Assembly (NCBI GenBank): GCA_012513595.1
Contig: JAAZBY010000414.1
Location: 1 to 5,443, forward strand
DNA from: Chloroflexota bacterium
GTDB lineage: Bacteria > Chloroflexota > Anaerolineae > UBA1429
DNA length: 5,443 nt
Direction: 5' to 3'
Part shown: one piece after another, positions 5,001-5,443 of the stretch
Layout: every line of letters begins with the position of its first letter
Position numbering within the stretch: the stretch's first letter is position 1
Notes under the pieces: generated by a model
Told to the model about the DNA's origin: nothing
The model's input: the letters and a program-made list of their open reading frames with translations, nothing else
Databases searched by the model: none
Program-made: the position numbers and the translations under genes

Positions 5001-5009
5001 TGGTACAAT
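5001..5009 (+). promoter_or_regulatory. Extended -10 promoter of the HTH/WYL-type regulator gene
   Basis: TGGTACAAT has a 5/6 -10 hexamer (TACAAT, 5004-5009) with the TGn extension, and no good -35. Start of transcription would be near 5016, about 44 nt before the ATG. A direct repeat GTGGTA (5000-5005 and 5011-5016, period 11 bp) covers this element and could be a regulator site. Confidence 0.55.
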
Positions 5010-5049
5010 CGTGGTAATAGTAGAAGCTTGGCACGGTGCACCCGCCCGC

Positions 5050-5056
5050 GAGGAGG
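5050..5056 (+). promoter_or_regulatory. Ribosome binding site of the regulator gene
   Basis: GAGGAGG ends 3 nt before ATG 5060; its first GAGG has the more usual 6-nt spacing. It supports this ATG over the in-frame ATGs at residues 14 and 15. Confidence 0.7.
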
Positions 5057-5059
5057 ACC

Positions 5060-5443
5060 ATGGGCAACGTCGCAACGCGACTGCTCTCGCTGCTGCTCAT
5101 GATGCAGTCGCGCCCCAGCTGGAAGGCGAGCGAACTGGCCGCCACGTTGGAGGTGTCGGAGCGCACCATCCATCGCTACATGGGCATGCTCGACGAGATC
5201 GGCGTGCCGATCTACTCCGAACGGGGCCCCTACGGGGGCTTTTCGCTCCTGCGTGGGCAGCGGCTCCCGCCGCTCCTCTTTACCGCCGAGGAGGCCACCG
5301 TCCTGACCATGGGCGCCAGCCTGGTGCGCGAAGTGTGGGGCCAGACCTACGGGGACGCGGTGACCTCGTCGATTGCCAAGCTCGACAACGTCCTGCCGGA
5401 CGACTTGCGCGAGGAGGTGGCCGAGGCCAGGCGCAGCCTGGTC
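5060..5443 (+). CDS. HTH transcriptional regulator, probable WYL-domain family (N-terminal part, runs off window)
   Basis: The first 128 residues are present and open to the last base. Residues 4-62 form a DeoR/HTH_11-type winged helix: a first helix VATRLLSLLLMMQ (4-16), then WKASELAATLEVSERTIHRY (21-40, helix-turn-helix) and the wing IYSERGPYGGF (51-61). Residues 70-128 (LPPLLFTAEEATVLTMG and a helix after) match the linker before the WYL domain in regulators of this type. The WYL domain itself would lie beyond the window, so that part is inference. WYL proteins usually bind a ligand, often nucleic acid or nucleotide, and control neighbouring genes or themselves. It is divergent from the 64-residue protein gene, with 226 bp between start codons, so control of that gene is plausible. 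Confidence 0.9.
   Translation, partial: MGNVATRLLSLLLMMQSRPSWKASELAATLEVSERTIHRYMGMLDEIGVPIYSERGPYGGFSLLRGQRLPPLLFTAEEATVLTMGASLVREVWGQTYGDAVTSSIAKLDNVLPDDLREEVAEARRSLV

Overview
The window is GC-rich bacterial DNA, densely coded on both strands. It reads as ordinary chromosome from a free-living bacterium: I see no insertion sequence, tRNA, rRNA, CRISPR array or phage gene. The style of the Opp/Dpp ATPases, a DUF4342 protein, a DeoR-HTH/WYL-type regulator and several lineage-specific small proteins suggest Chloroflexota (Anaerolineae-like). That placement is inference from memory of these families, not from a search.

Layout. (1) 1-1810, plus strand: the 3' end of an operon for a peptide/nickel-type ABC importer. 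It holds the C-terminal part of an OppD/DppD-type ATPase, a complete OppF/DppF-type ATPase overlapping it by 17 nt, and an unrecognised small three-helix membrane protein that probably overlaps the second ATPase by another 17 nt. (2) 1855-1886: a perfect 32-bp palindrome between convergent genes, probably a terminator hairpin. (3) 1888-2994, minus strand: a two-gene operon with a PsbP/Mog1-like small protein first and a zinc-ribbon, Arg-rich helical protein second. (4) 3246-3536, minus: a DUF4342 protein preceded by a 390-bp gene-free region. That region contains two hairpins with mutually complementary loops, a possible -10 element just upstream of them, and 10-bp-phased GTTCAC-type direct repeats. 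(5) 3927-4833, minus: a 64-residue protein built from two copies of one 24-residue motif, then a GNAT acetyltransferase resembling streptothricin acetyltransferases. (6) 5060-5443, plus: the N-terminal part of an HTH/WYL-type regulator, divergent from the 64-residue protein, with extended -10 promoters facing both ways.

Working together. The two ATPases would energise one importer whose permease and binding-protein genes lie upstream of the window. The PsbP-like and zinc-ribbon genes are probably co-expressed, only 12 nt apart. The HTH/WYL regulator is a natural candidate to control itself and the divergent small-protein/acetyltransferase genes. The items most worth follow-up are the DUF4342 leader structure, the duplicated 64-residue protein, and the histidine replacing the Q-loop glutamine in the OppF-type ATPase. 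I do not see one complete, clearly novel system.
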